From Lewinellaceae bacterium (GTDB lineage Bacteria > Bacteroidota > Bacteroidia > Chitinophagales > Saprospiraceae): 64,000 nucleotides of DNA. Location of the stretch: contig JACJXW010000004.1 in assembly GCA_020636405.1 (NCBI GenBank), positions 2,778,001 through 2,842,000 of the forward strand, read 5' to 3'. This document shows positions 1 to 10,000 of this stretch, one piece after another. Under the pieces are notes generated by a model, which ran no database searches, was not told where the DNA came from, and worked only from the letters and a program-made list of their open reading frames with translations. How positions within the stretch are numbered: the stretch's first letter is position 1; each line of letters starts with the position of its first letter. The position numbers and the translations under genes were made by a program.

Positions 1-1577
1 AGTTGTTCGAGGAATACGGTGCTGGGAGACAGCTCGTAGTCCTGGCTGCGCGCCAGTATCTTGGCGTTGAACTCTTCGCGGTAGCCCAGGATGATCTTTC
101 CTTTTATTTTTTCCCGCTTATCCGTCGCTGGCCGGACGAAAATGCCTTTGAGCACCCTTAGCAGCTCTTCCAGTTCCTTTTCCAATGTGGGGTTGGGTTG
201 GGTGATGGCCTCTTCCACCTGATCGAGGATGAGGATCACTTCCCTGCCCGTTTCCTTTTCCAATTTTATCCAGGCTTTGCGAAGCCGTGCGCCGGCCTGT
301 TTGTCCAGGGTGAGCCCCCCGTTGGCATTTTCCTGGTATAAACCGTGGTGCCCCTGCTTTCCGGGTTTATACGCCCGGATGGCCCTGTAACGGTCGATGA
401 TAGACCGAAATGTATTGGCGGCCTCTTCTTCCAGTTCGCTGGCAATGGCCTCAATTTTTTCCAGTTTTTCCAGGTTGGGGTCTTCCTCCGGTTCATCGGT
501 TGGCTCCTCCTCTTCCGATTGTTCCTCCGGACGATAGGAGAGCATTTTTGCGAGCGTTCGGACCAGCCCTTCTTCCTGGTCGCGGCGCATGTAAAGGACC
601 TCAAAGCGCTTGCTGCCGTCTTTGTTTTTGGCGGCGTCCAGCCGGGGCCGCAGGCCGGCGTCCAGCAGGGAAGATTTGCCGGCGCCCGATTCTCCGTACA
701 GCATGATGATGGAGGGCGCGTTGCGCTCATTGACCTTCAGCCAGAGGTCGCGAATGTATTTGGAGCGGCCGAAGAAGATCTCGGCGTGCCTGGCCTCGTA
801 GGGTTTCAGAAAAAGGAAAGGGCTGGCCGGCAATTGCGTTTTATCGAGAGGCGGTAAGTTGAAAAGCGGGTTTTTGGATATTTCGGGCAGGTTCCAGTTC
901 TTGAAATCCACTGCGGCGGCGTTGTCTCTAAACGATTCTTCCCAGGGGAAGCTGTCCGCCGCTTCTTCGGGGAGGACGATGCCACGGTTTTTTTCGGTAG
1001 CCTTTACCGTATCTTCCGCTTCCTGGACCGATTCGACCTCGTTTTTTGCATCTGCCCAGGCGCCGGCCATGGTTAGCCCGTTGGCCAGGCCCGTATAAAA
1101 ACGGGTAGCTACCGTAAGGGCGGCATCATCTTTTATGGAGGTGGAGGTGCCGATGACGATGGGCACACCGCGATCGGTCAGGGCCTTGGCCAGCCGTTCG
1201 GTAGAGCATCCGTTCAGGAAAACCAGTTTCAGGTTCTCCTGGTTTTCCCTCATGGCCAGGATGTTCACGAGCCCATCGCCTTTGGCAACCTGGCGCTTGC
1301 CGTCCAGGCCTTCCAGGAGCAGTTGGTAGCCGTCGGCGTGGCCGCCATAATGAATGATGGCGATGCGGTTCTTATACTCGTCGCTACTGAGAACATCCAG
1401 AAAGGTCTTTATAGAAACGTTCTGCCGGACGACCGGCTTGTCGCAGAGGCCGTTGCGGTAGGCTTCGTTGAGTATGCTTTCCAGCTGCTCTCTTTCCTTG
1501 ACGATGTTGTCCAGGCGCCGTTCAGCTTCATACTCATTGGCAAATGCCAGAAAGACGACGGGTTTTTCGCTGTTCAT
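1..1577 (-). CDS. CHAT-protease / STAND-NTPase protein (3' end beyond window)
   Basis: The frame is open from ATG at 1577 to the window edge (525 codons), so the C-terminus is missing. Residues 1-180 look like a CHAT (caspase-like) peptidase: HYGGHADG supplies the catalytic His (~80) and FLNGCST the catalytic Cys (~124). After a linker comes a P-loop NTPase of the STAND type: FFGRSKYI (~269), Walker A GESGAGKSS (~295-303), Walker B VILILDQVEE (~447-456) and a sensor-like strand IILGYREEF (~495). An acidic low-complexity stretch lies near 355-370. In this family the STAND module is a nucleotide-driven switch and CHAT the proteolytic output. The repeat sensor expected at the C-terminus would lie outside the window. 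A role in signalling, cell death or defence is inference; the substrate is unknown. It is divergent from the VOC gene at 1770. Confidence 0.85.
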   Translation of the reverse strand, partial: MNSEKPVVFLAFANEYEAERRLDNIVKEREQLESILNEAYRNGLCDKPVVRQNVSIKTFLDVLSSDEYKNRIAIIHYGGHADGYQLLLEGLDGKRQVAKGDGLVNILAMRENQENLKLVFLNGCSTERLAKALTDRGVPIVIGTSTSIKDDAALTVATRFYTGLANGLTMAGAWADAKNEVESVQEAEDTVKATEKNRGIVLPEEAADSFPWEESFRDNAAAVDFKNWNLPEISKNPLFNLPPLDKTQLPASPFLFLKPYEARHAEIFFGRSKYIRDLWLKVNERNAPSIIMLYGESGAGKSSLLDAGLRPRLDAAKNKDGSKRFEVLYMRRDQEEGLVRTLAKMLSYRPEEQSEEEEPTDEPEEDPNLEKLEKIEAIASELEEEAANTFRSIIDRYRAIRAYKPGKQGHHGLYQENANGGLTLDKQAGARLRKAWIKLEKETGREVILILDQVEEAITQPNPTLEKELEELLRVLKGIFVRPATDKREKIKGKIILGYREEFNAKILARSQDYELSPSTVFLEQ

Positions 1578-1769
1578 AGTTTTAGGGTTAATGGGTACCT
1601 GAGGATATATTTGCAGGCTGTTCCAATGGTTACCTCCGAACCTACGCTATGCCGCAACGAATCCGTATATTTCCCCCCTCGCTAAGCGAAGGGCAGGCCT
1701 TACCCATAATAAAGTTAATTAAAATGGCCTGATTTAGTCGTTTTTGTCTCCAGATAAAATGCTAACGGA

Positions 1770-2396
1770 ATGAGCTTACCCGTCGACCATCTCATATATG
1801 CCGCTCCAACGTTGGAAAGTGGTATGGACACCATTGAGGCCTTACTGGGCGCCCGGCCCGTTTACGGCGGGCAACACCAGGGGCGCGGGACGCACAATGC
1901 GCTCCTGAGTTTAGGACCCGATGTGTACCTGGAAGTCATCGCTCCCGACCCGGCCCAGTCCGAGGTGCCCCGCCCGCTCTGGATAGCTGCCGATAGCGTG
2001 ACGGCGCCCCGCCTGATCTATTGGGCTGCTAAATCCAATAATCTGGAAGCACTGGTGGAAAAGGCCCGCGGCCAAGGGCTGGAACTGGGCCAGGTGTCAT
2101 CCGGAAACCGCTCCCGGCCAGACGGGCAGTTGCTGCACTGGAAGTTGACCGACCCCCGGGCCAACCCGGCGGATGGCATTCTGCCCTTTTTCATCGATTG
2201 GGAGGATACGCCCCACCCGGCGCGCAGCTTGCCCCGAGGGGGGGCATTCGTGTCACTGGAGGCCCGGCACCCGGAACCGGAAAGCGTAAATGCCATGATG
2301 CAGGTGGTGGGCCTGGGCCTGAACGTGCAGCACGGCCAGGAGCCTGCCCTGTTCGCTCGTATCCAAACCCCTACGGGGGTAGTGGTTGTCACTTAA
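1770..2396 (+). CDS. VOC-superfamily (glyoxalase-like) protein
   Basis: 208 aa. The N-terminus MSLPVDHLIYAAPTLE, with an early His, and the following GxxPVYGGQHxGRGTHNAL segment fit the glyoxalase-like (Glyoxalase_3) branch of the vicinal-oxygen-chelate fold. A second betaalphabeta unit contains FFIDWEDTPHPA and GGAFVSLE. Related proteins are usually uncharacterised, metal-binding and cytosolic; no substrate can be named. There is no signal peptide or membrane segment. It is a single gene: 192 bp separate it from the divergent CHAT-STAND gene, and a repeat-filled 389-bp gap follows. The ATG at 1770 is chosen because it starts directly at the conserved first strand. Confidence 0.75.
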   Translation: MSLPVDHLIYAAPTLESGMDTIEALLGARPVYGGQHQGRGTHNALLSLGPDVYLEVIAPDPAQSEVPRPLWIAADSVTAPRLIYWAAKSNNLEALVEKARGQGLELGQVSSGNRSRPDGQLLHWKLTDPRANPADGILPFFIDWEDTPHPARSLPRGGAFVSLEARHPEPESVNAMMQVVGLGLNVQHGQEPALFARIQTPTGVVVVT

Positions 2397-2588
2397 TTTA
2401 CAGTGTACTTAGGGCCGGAGAAAAATATTACCTTTATTCGATCGTTCATTGCACCGTTGCCTTTTATGAGAAGTGCGTATAATACTGGGGGCTGCAGGGG
2501 ATATGGAACGCAAGTGTACGCGGGTTTGGCGAATTGCGCGGATCGTGGTTCCCCAATAGACTGGCATTTGCGCAGCTTTGAGACAGAG

Positions 2589-2772
2589 ACGAATCCCCGC
2601 CTTCGCCAAGCTCCGAGCGGGCAGGGACGAATGCACGAATGCACGAATCCCCCGCCTTCGCATAAAGCTGCGGCGGGCAGAGACGAATCCCGAATCAACG
2701 AATAACGAATCCCCCGCCTTCGCATAAAGCTACGGCGGGCAGAGCCGAATCCCGAATCAACGAGTCACGAAT
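2589..2772. repeat. Tandem imperfect hairpin repeats in a 389-bp intergenic gap
   Basis: The gap 2397-2785 holds no credible gene. Three imperfect copies of a ~60-bp unit lie at about 2589-2640, 2644-2704 and 2706-2765. Each has a CCCGCCTTCGC half followed by GGCGGG, which can fold into a hairpin, and is joined by short CGAATC/CACGAAT motifs. Copies 2 and 3 are nearly identical; copy 1 is diverged. The array ends about 15 bp before the dehydrogenase start, so it lies in that gene's 5' leader. REP-like repeat is the plainest reading. Confidence 0.7.
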
Positions 2773-2785
2773 CAACGAATCCCTT

Positions 2786-3736
2786 ATGCCCAATCCCCGC
2801 AAAGTCCTCCTCATCGACCCTGCTCACCCCTACCTGGTGGAGCATCTGGTGCAGCTCGGTTACGAAGTAGACGATCATCACGATACCCCTCTGGATGAGC
2901 TTCAACCTCTGCTGGGGGGCTATTTCGGCATGGTCATCCGCAGCCGGTTCACGCTGGATGAGGCGTTCCTCGATCGTTGTACAAGCCTTAAGTTTATCGC
3001 CCGCATGGGCATCGGGCTGGAGCACATCGACGTGCAATACGCCAAAGGCCGGGGCATTCTCGTGCTCAACTCGCCGGAGGGCAGCCGTGATACGGTGGCC
3101 GAACACACCATGGGTTTTATCCTGAGCCTGCTCAACCACATCAATCGCTCCAACTTGCAGGTGCGCAAAGGACAATGGATCCGCGAAGGCAACAAAAGCT
3201 ATGAATTGCGGCACCGTACGGTAGGCATCATCGGCTATGGCAATATCGGCAGTGCAGTGGCCCAGCGCCTCAACAGCTTTGGCTGCCGGGTGATCGCATA
3301 CGATAAGTTCAAAACCAACTTCGGCGGCGTGCTGGCCGAAGAGGTAAGCTTGGAGACGGTATTCCGGGAGGCGGATATCGTTACCCTGCACATTCCGTAT
3401 GAAGACTATAACCACTATTTTGTCAACCGCCGGTTTCTGGGCAGCTTTCGCAAGCCCGTTTTCCTTGTCAACACTTCCCGGGGGCTGGTGTTGGAGACGG
3501 ATGCTTTGGTGGAGAGCCTTCAATCGGGCAAGGTGTTGGGCGCCGCCCTCGATGTGATCGAGTACGAAGAACAGTCATTCAATAAGCTGGAATTAGAAAA
3601 CCTTCCGGAGCCTTTCCAGTATTTGCGCCGGGCAGATAATGTGATCATTACTCCTCACATTGCCGGCCTGTCACATGAAGTGATGGGAGCGCACGCGCGG
3701 GTGCTGATAGAAAAAATAGAAGCGGCCTTTCCCTGA
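2786..3736 (+). CDS. D-isomer-specific 2-hydroxyacid dehydrogenase (SerA-like)
   Basis: 316 aa, the usual length for a compact family member without an ACT domain. The Rossmann dinucleotide motif GIIGYGNIG is near residue 148. The catalytic Arg sits in VNTSRG, the catalytic Glu in DVIEYEEQ and the catalytic His in TPHIAGLSHE, so the triad is complete. An NAD(H)-dependent oxidation/reduction of a 2-hydroxy/2-oxo acid is expected. Resemblance is to phosphoglycerate dehydrogenase, but no serine-pathway neighbour supports serA specifically. The start ATG at 2786 follows the hairpin-repeat leader; no strong ribosome-binding site is seen, as is common in Bacteroidota. Confidence 0.88.
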   Translation: MPNPRKVLLIDPAHPYLVEHLVQLGYEVDDHHDTPLDELQPLLGGYFGMVIRSRFTLDEAFLDRCTSLKFIARMGIGLEHIDVQYAKGRGILVLNSPEGSRDTVAEHTMGFILSLLNHINRSNLQVRKGQWIREGNKSYELRHRTVGIIGYGNIGSAVAQRLNSFGCRVIAYDKFKTNFGGVLAEEVSLETVFREADIVTLHIPYEDYNHYFVNRRFLGSFRKPVFLVNTSRGLVLETDALVESLQSGKVLGAALDVIEYEEQSFNKLELENLPEPFQYLRRADNVIITPHIAGLSHEVMGAHARVLIEKIEAAFP

Positions 3737-3874
3737 CGCTATGACAATTATCATTTACTTTTTCCTTCTCTTGGCTTACATTTCCTGAGCAAAGGGCTTA
3801 GCGTAGCCTGTCTTATAAATCATCCCTCCGGGAACTTTCCTCACGCTTCATTGCAATAATCACAAACCGAAGTC

Positions 3875-4777
3875 ATGAAAAGGGAGGCATTTTCGGGTGT
3901 AATGGTGGCGGTAGCCTTCGCCATATTGGCCAGTGGCTGTAAACCAGACCTCACGGCCGTAAAGGCCACGGTGAATTGGAACAACGCAGAGCAATCGGCC
4001 AGCATTACCATAAAGAACCGTGGTATGGTAGCGGCAGCGGCCTTTGACCTGCAGGTCATCCTCGAAGAGCAAGATCCCGCAACCGGGCCTGAGATCGTAC
4101 ATTCGATAACCGTCAACGGACTGGCAGCCGGTGAAAGCCTTGAATTCAGGAACCTGAGCCTTAGGCACCTGCTCCGGCCGGAAAACGACTGCCTGGGCAG
4201 GGTAGCCGAAGTGGTGGTGTTTATCGACCCTGTAAACGCAATCCAGGAATGGAATGAAGGCAATAATCGCAAGGCCGTCAAAGTTCCTGCTGCGGTGGTC
4301 GACTGCGGTGAAATGGTGCGCTTCGAGAGCCTTGCCATGGGCATTGAGTTTACGCCCATTAGCCATATTGCTTCGGATGGGGTTGGGTTCGCCATCCGGG
4401 CGTTGCCCGATGGCGGTGACTTCGCCACCATCCGCCGCGGCCTGCCCGTTGGCAATGGCCAGGTAATATGGCTTAAGAATGTGTGGCTGGAGCCCAAATT
4501 GTGTATGCCCCGCCACTATATCGCCTTTGATGTCGGCTACTACGGCGGGGCGGTCTACCTGGAAGTAAATGGCGATACGGGCGCCAGCCCCTATCCGGAT
4601 ATAGCGGCCATTGACGGTATCACCATCGGTGGGGTGGCCATAGATGTGGGCAGCAGCGAGAAGGATACACCGGGAGTGTGGCAATTCAACGGGGTGATCC
4701 ACAGCATTAAAATTGGAGGCCAGGACCTGGCCATCGACAATATGTTATTCTGGACACAACAAAAAAGAATGTTATGA
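3875..4777 (+). CDS. Secreted lipoprotein with CARDB-like domain
   Basis: 300 aa. The N-terminus has a short charged region, a hydrophobic stretch and the lipobox LASGC with Cys at about residue 22, so it should be exported and lipid-anchored. Residues ~23-130 resemble a CARDB/Ig-like beta-sandwich (SITIKNRG, INPV-type turn and EWNEGNNRK, typical of these domains). The C-terminal half is rich in Gly and beta-branched residues and is not recognised. The last codons overlap the next gene by ATGA, suggesting translational coupling. Function unknown; a binding or structural role at the cell surface is inference. The gene converges on the end of the eCIS operon. Confidence 0.6.
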   Translation: MKREAFSGVMVAVAFAILASGCKPDLTAVKATVNWNNAEQSASITIKNRGMVAAAAFDLQVILEEQDPATGPEIVHSITVNGLAAGESLEFRNLSLRHLLRPENDCLGRVAEVVVFIDPVNAIQEWNEGNNRKAVKVPAAVVDCGEMVRFESLAMGIEFTPISHIASDGVGFAIRALPDGGDFATIRRGLPVGNGQVIWLKNVWLEPKLCMPRHYIAFDVGYYGGAVYLEVNGDTGASPYPDIAAIDGITIGGVAIDVGSSEKDTPGVWQFNGVIHSIKIGGQDLAIDNMLFWTQQKRML

Positions 4778-5091
4778 AACAGGTCACAGATCCTTTATTT
4801 GCACTTACAGGGCCGAAAGAAGTCGTCAAGGAAAGAGGTGCGCTCGGCCTGGACGCCGGCGTCAAGTCCGGCATCGCTATGGAATACTGGCTGGAACTGC
4901 TCCAGTACCCGGAAGAGAGCGCCCGTAGCCTTTGGCTGAACGTAGACAACCAGTGGCGCCGCCTGCACAGCCCCAATGCCCAGATCCAGAACCAGATAGA
5001 AAATGCATTCGCCTTCCCCAAGATGTTCGACGTGCTGGTCTGGTACCAGGAGGAGAAGATCGTGGGTTTGGTGGTGCATTCGAAGAGCTGA
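4774..5091 (+). CDS. Small hypothetical protein coupled to the lipoprotein
   Basis: 105 aa, acidic-to-neutral, no signal peptide, membrane segment or recognised motif. Its ATG overlaps the stop codon of the upstream lipoprotein gene (ATGA), the clearest support that it is real. It contains several aromatic residues (YWLELLQYPEESARSLW) and ends in a predicted beta-strand pair. It ends 49 bp before the convergent end of the AAA ATPase gene. No function can be assigned. Confidence 0.55.
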   Translation: MKQVTDPLFALTGPKEVVKERGALGLDAGVKSGIAMEYWLELLQYPEESARSLWLNVDNQWRRLHSPNAQIQNQIENAFAFPKMFDVLVWYQEEKIVGLVVHSKS

Positions 5092-5140
5092 GGGAATCCC
5101 AAGCCTGTTGAAAAGACAAGTGCCAATAGTGAGGCCTGGG

Positions 5141-6463
5141 TCAGATGATCTTGTCTTCTTTGGCGTATTCCCTTTGTATGGCGGAAGCCAGATCCTGTTC
5201 ATTCAGGACGAGAGCTCCTTTAGACAGTAGTTCAAGGCTGGCGTATTGTACAATATTGATGATATTGGAACCAGTGAGTTCGTATTTATGGGCAATCTTT
5301 TGCAGGTCGATATCCGGGCCAAGCTGGATTTGGGCGGGGAACGCTTTTTGCCATAAGAGAAGCCGCTCCGGTGCTCTGGGTATCGGAAAGTATACGAGAG
5401 CCTGAAAACGGCGGGTGAAAGCGTCATCCACATTGCTGCGAAAATTGGATGCCAGGATAACCAACCCGGGGTAAGACTCGATGCGCTGTAGCAAGTAGGA
5501 AACTTCCTGGTTGGCGTATTTGTCATGGGCATCGCGCACGTCGGTACGCTTGCCGAACAAAGCATCCGCCTCATCGAAAAAAAGTATCCAGTCCTTATTG
5601 GTCGCTTTCCGGAACAAAGAGGCCAGGTTCTTTTCCGTTTCGCCGATAAACTTGGACACCACCAGCGACAGGTCTACCCGGAAGACTTCCCGGCCGGTAA
5701 ACTTGCCCAGTAATGTGGCGGTCAGCGTCTTTCCGGTACCCGGCGGGCCGTGGAACAGGGCGCGGTAGCCAGGTTTGAGCACCCGTTTCATGCCCCAGTC
5801 CTCCATTAACGTATGGTGGTGTTTTACCCAGGTCTCGATCTCCCTGATCTGGGAGAAAGTAACTTCTGGCAAGACCAGGTCATCCCAGTCCAGTTCAGTA
5901 TGGAGGTGTTCTGCTGGAAAGCGGTTGTTGAAAGGGGGAGGAGAGACCTTGCCGGTTGTAATGCGTTCCACCCACTCCGGGTCGAGTGCCAGCCGCCCGC
6001 TCATGATCGGTTCCCCCTCCGGTACCTGTTCCAGCCAAAGGATACCCTTTCGGGCAAACCAGTGGCCGGAGCTGAACAATTGCTGTGCCTCCAGGCGTTT
6101 GGCCAGGTTGTTTCCCGCCAGGATGAACTGTACCGTCTCCCCGGTTGGAAGGATGCCCCGGTGGTTTTGTCCTTTTACGCCTCCAAAGGCAGGAAAATCA
6201 CCGCCATTGGGAAGGTGCTTTTCTGTTATAGTGTTGAAAAAATCAGGTTGAAGGTGCGGAGCAAGGGCGAGAAGGAAAGTGATGTATTCTTCAAACGAGG
6301 GCTTGTACCGGTTGAGGAATTCGGTAAAGGGGGAAGCATCCTGCCGAAAGGAAGGCGCCAGTACCGATTCCTTTTCAGATTGGCCCAAATGCACCTTTAG
6401 GCGTCCAATGACAACATCCTTGAGGTAATCCAGGGCCGAAACCAAATTGGTTGCCGCTTCCAT
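5141..6463 (-). CDS. eCIS-associated AAA+ ATPase (Afp15/Pvc15-like)
   Basis: 440 aa and last gene of the eCIS operon. Residues 1-190 form an uncharacterised alpha-rich N-domain. Residues ~200-420 are a classic AAA+ module: Walker A GPPGTGKT (239-246), Walker B ILFFDEAD (293-300), sensor-1 region LASNF and arginine finger region FTRRF. Such ATPases are a signature of eCIS loci; in Afp/Pvc the homologue is needed for assembly or cargo handling and is not a structural part. It starts 6 bp after the immunity gene. FtsH/spastin-type AAA is the closest fold class, but there is no protease domain and no membrane segment. Confidence 0.9.
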   Translation of the reverse strand: MEAATNLVSALDYLKDVVIGRLKVHLGQSEKESVLAPSFRQDASPFTEFLNRYKPSFEEYITFLLALAPHLQPDFFNTITEKHLPNGGDFPAFGGVKGQNHRGILPTGETVQFILAGNNLAKRLEAQQLFSSGHWFARKGILWLEQVPEGEPIMSGRLALDPEWVERITTGKVSPPPFNNRFPAEHLHTELDWDDLVLPEVTFSQIREIETWVKHHHTLMEDWGMKRVLKPGYRALFHGPPGTGKTLTATLLGKFTGREVFRVDLSLVVSKFIGETEKNLASLFRKATNKDWILFFDEADALFGKRTDVRDAHDKYANQEVSYLLQRIESYPGLVILASNFRSNVDDAFTRRFQALVYFPIPRAPERLLLWQKAFPAQIQLGPDIDLQKIAHKYELTGSNIINIVQYASLELLSKGALVLNEQDLASAIQREYAKEDKII

Positions 6464-6469
6464 TGAAGG

Positions 6470-7075
6470 TTACTTTTTGTTTAATGCTTTTTCGTAGATG
6501 GGGGCGGTGGTTGCATAATAGTCGAAGATGTTCTCCACCTGGAAGTTGCTCAGTTCCATTTTCCCGCCAAGGGAAAGAGGAGTTTTGATGGCGAGAATTT
6601 CATCCAGTTCTAAAACCTGATCATGAACTGATCGCCATTCTTCAAAAATTGAATTCGACAAAAAATTAGGCAGTTTCTCCTGAGGAAGCCAGTTCCCAAT
6701 CAGGTTCATCAACAATAAATTATCATCTGTCCAGTATTTAATAGCAAGGGGGTCCAGCAGGCCAACCCTTGCAACTACTCCCTTTTCATCAGGGCCTTCA
6801 ATGACCAGAAGGGCGCCGTACGCATTTTTGCCGATAACGCTGCGATTGACTTCACTGCCGATAAGGAATTCCCATTGCTTGAGTATGGAGTTGAAAATGG
6901 AAACTTTTGCTCCAAACAGGTACAAAAAGCCATCCATGAACCATCCGGCCCCGATCTCACTTATGATCCTTTCCCAGGAAAGCTGGGAATGCCTTTTGGG
7001 GAACCTGATCCCGGTGTTTTCCGGGTGGATCGCAGGGCCGATTTTGTTTAGGAATGCTTCTCCAGCTGCTGACAT
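6470..7075 (-). CDS. Tdi1/DUF1851-like immunity protein
   Basis: 201 aa, soluble, directly downstream (10 bp) of the effector gene. The N-terminal half carries a GAD-like pattern (SWERIISEIGAGWFMDGFLY). The C-terminal half fits the Tdi1 immunity domain: GKNAYGALLVIE, then a Trp/Leu-rich helix region and near the end ELDEILAIKTPLSLGG followed by an amphipathic helix. Tdi1 proteins neutralise the Tde1-type HxxD DNase of the Agrobacterium type VI secretion system. The gene before this one ends in just such a domain, so the pair is read as toxin and cognate immunity. Protection of the producer cytosol is inferred. Alternative: SMI1/KNR4-type immunity, which this motif order fits less well. Confidence 0.72.
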   Translation of the reverse strand: MSAAGEAFLNKIGPAIHPENTGIRFPKRHSQLSWERIISEIGAGWFMDGFLYLFGAKVSIFNSILKQWEFLIGSEVNRSVIGKNAYGALLVIEGPDEKGVVARVGLLDPLAIKYWTDDNLLLMNLIGNWLPQEKLPNFLSNSIFEEWRSVHDQVLELDEILAIKTPLSLGGKMELSNFQVENIFDYYATTAPIYEKALNKK

Positions 7076-7085
7076 ATTTGGTCTA

Positions 7086-10000
7086 TTATCTTGATAAAGT
7101 TACGTTCATTTTCCATACAGGCCAACTTTCTTCCGGATAATTGGGCGGTTTTACATGGTTCTCTAATTGCTCTATATTGATCCGCCATAACGACCCGATA
7201 CTTGAGTTGACGTTGGAGGACCCTACGTAGGACTTTAAAGAATCCAAGTAGTCCTTCCAAGCTTGCTCATCTGCTTCAGAGGAAGGAGGAGCTGTGCGGC
7301 TGATATCCGGGATCTCACCAAATCCACCGGCGATCTGATCCGCATTATGTAAAACGGCTGCTTTTTCAAAAACCAGATCCCAATCTGTGAATTCTGTCCG
7401 TAAATCTGCCAATACAGCTGTGATTTCAGTTCTGCGCTTGTTTCTCCAGTTGCTTTCATTTCCGAACCGGTTTGTAACCAGGCTGATGTCTGTAAAACTG
7501 GGGCTAAATGCGGGGTCATTCAAATTTTCAGGAAGCAGCGCATTTTCAATTTCATTAATTGCATTCTGGTAATTCTGCTTTTTGCCCCTGGCTTTTGTTT
7601 CAGCGGTGGTTGCCCTTCTTTTTAATTCATTTAAAACGGCTCTTCGCTCGTTTGTGTCGAGGTCTAGAAACACGCTGTCTTCCAACCGGTAGGCATTCCG
7701 GTTCAGCCACCATTGGTCGAGGGATAATCCGTTAATTCCGGTCTGTTGTAGTCCGAGTTGGCGGTCATATTCTGATATGATCACTGGTGAGGTTCCAAGT
7801 TGTTGATTGAAGCGTATTTCAATATTTTGAGATTGATGCGAGGGAGGATAACTGTTTTCCTTTAAGTGTTCGAGGGATTGTACTTTTGTGGCCCGGTAAC
7901 GGCCCAGTTCTTCCTTGATGGATTGTATTGCCCCATTCAGTTCTGTATGCAAAGGTGATGGGATTCTTCCATCTGTCAAGTTGATTCTTTCGATAATTTC
8001 AACCTGGGCCACTACATTTTCAAAAATGCTGTCATGAAGGATCAATCCGTGGCCATGGTGTGCTCTGGCGATTAGCCCAGTAGTGATTTCAGCCAACTGA
8101 TCCAGGATATTCCGATTATCAAGGCTTGTGCTCAGGCTCCCATCTGTATTGGTGGTTATACTTAAAGCGAGGCTGCCGCCGTTGAGATTGATACTCTCCT
8201 GAACATTCTCGAACGGCACCCCTCCTTCAAAAATATCAAAAAGCCTTCCCAGTTCAGGTGTCATCCGCCGTTCTGCCTGTTCTGCCTGGTCGTCTTCTCT
8301 GCGGGCTTCGGCGACAGCTTCGGAGGTCGCTTCTAAGCGTGCTTCTTCGATAGCTTCCTGAGCCTGTTCTCCTTCTTCTTTGGCGATATTGTACTGGCCC
8401 CTTACGGTATTGATCAGGCCGGGCGCCTGGTCGCGCTGTTCTTCGGGCAAGCCTGAGGCCCTGCTTTCCCAACTTCTTAATTTTTCCGATAACGGCATTG
8501 GGTTTCCTGAAGCAACCATAATCTCGATCTGCCCGGCAGCAGATGCCATCCAGAGGCGGTGTTGCTCCCCGCCACCCGAAAAACTTACCGTTTCGCCCAC
8601 TTCACTGTCTTCCAGGCTTCCTGTTTCACCGGTTTGGCCGCCCTCCTCTCCTCCAATACCCAGCGTTCGAAGCAGCCCCCGTGCCTGAGTGGCCAGCCAG
8701 CCAATGGCGGTATCCAGTATGCCTTCCACCCAGTTCTGCAGGCCGCGTATGGCCCCGGCGATCTTTTCCGGGAGATCCCCAAGGTGGAGCAGGCCGGCGA
8801 AAAAGTCGATCACCGGCACGACCAGGCGGGCCAGGGCGGATTCGACGGCGGCAGCCATACCGGCGATGTTGCCGGCGATGATGTCGGCAATGCCGTTCAC
8901 CACCGTTTCGACCAGGGAGAATATGCGGGCGGCATTCTCAAAGATCCACTTGAAAACCCGGTAGATGGCGTCAATAGCCTGCAAAATGGCCCCCACCGGG
9001 TTGAACAGTGCCAGTACCCGGATGGTCACCTGCCGGATCAGGGCCTCCACCAGAAAGTCAACAGCAACCTGAATGATGGTATCGAGTATACGGCGTGGAT
9101 CCAGCTTGTCCCGGATCCACTCAAAGATGCCTACCGGCCCCATCTCGATAAGATTGGCAATGATCCGGAATGCCTGCTCAATGAGGGCGACGTTCTCCTC
9201 CCCGATGTGCCTGGCCAGCAGGGTGCGGATGCGTTCCCAGGAAATGCCCATCAGTTGCAGCATGAAGGTGATGATACTGGATAGGGAAAGGTCGCGGGGA
9301 ATGGTTACGCCTACCGCTCCCATAGCGGAAAAGAGCCATTCAATGAACCCGCTGAACAAGTGGGTGAGGATGTTGTCGAAAAAGCGCTGGAAGCCCTGCC
9401 CGATGGCGGACAGCAGATTGCTGGCAAATCCGAGAGGGTCGTCTGCAATATCACTTACCACTTGTTGGATTCGGGCGATGAGGGCCCAGAAACGCGCTGG
9501 TTCGATCCCTACCAAAGACAATAGGCCGTTGATGATGAACCGGATGGGGTCCTCCAGAAAATCGTTGATGGCGTCTGCGATCCTGCCGATCAGCCCTTTG
9601 GCGGCTTCCCTCAGGGCGTGAACTTCCCGGCGGACCTCCTCTACGGCCTCTGCTGCCCGGTTGGCCAGGTCGTGGTTGAAATTCTGCTGGGCCTCCAGGG
9701 CCTGATCGCGCAGGCCATTAAGGCGTTCCCGGAAGCGCTCGGCTTCAGCGGCGGCCCATTGTGCCTGGCTCTCCGGCGCATTGGCGAAGAGCTCGGCGAT
9801 CTGTTGATCGGCCTGGTCGATGATCTGTTCGCAGGTGAGGATGATCCCATTGACGTAAATGGATATTTCCCGGATCAGGCTGCATACACTATCACCAAAG
9901 CGGCGTTCGGCATCATCGTATTCATCAGTCACCCAATCCGGCAGGCCGGTGAGGTCGTCCCACAGTTCAACCACGCCGCCCCCGAAGCCGGAGTGGCGGT

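Noticed and set aside
2393..2725. Frames covering the intergenic repeat array on both strands
   Set aside because: Coding appearance comes from the tandem hairpin repeats; no start signal or family.
5114..5157. Inverted pair AAGACAAG / CTTGTCTT as a terminator between convergent genes
   Set aside because: The right arm lies inside the AAA ATPase coding end and the loop is ~28 nt with no T-run; too weak to call.
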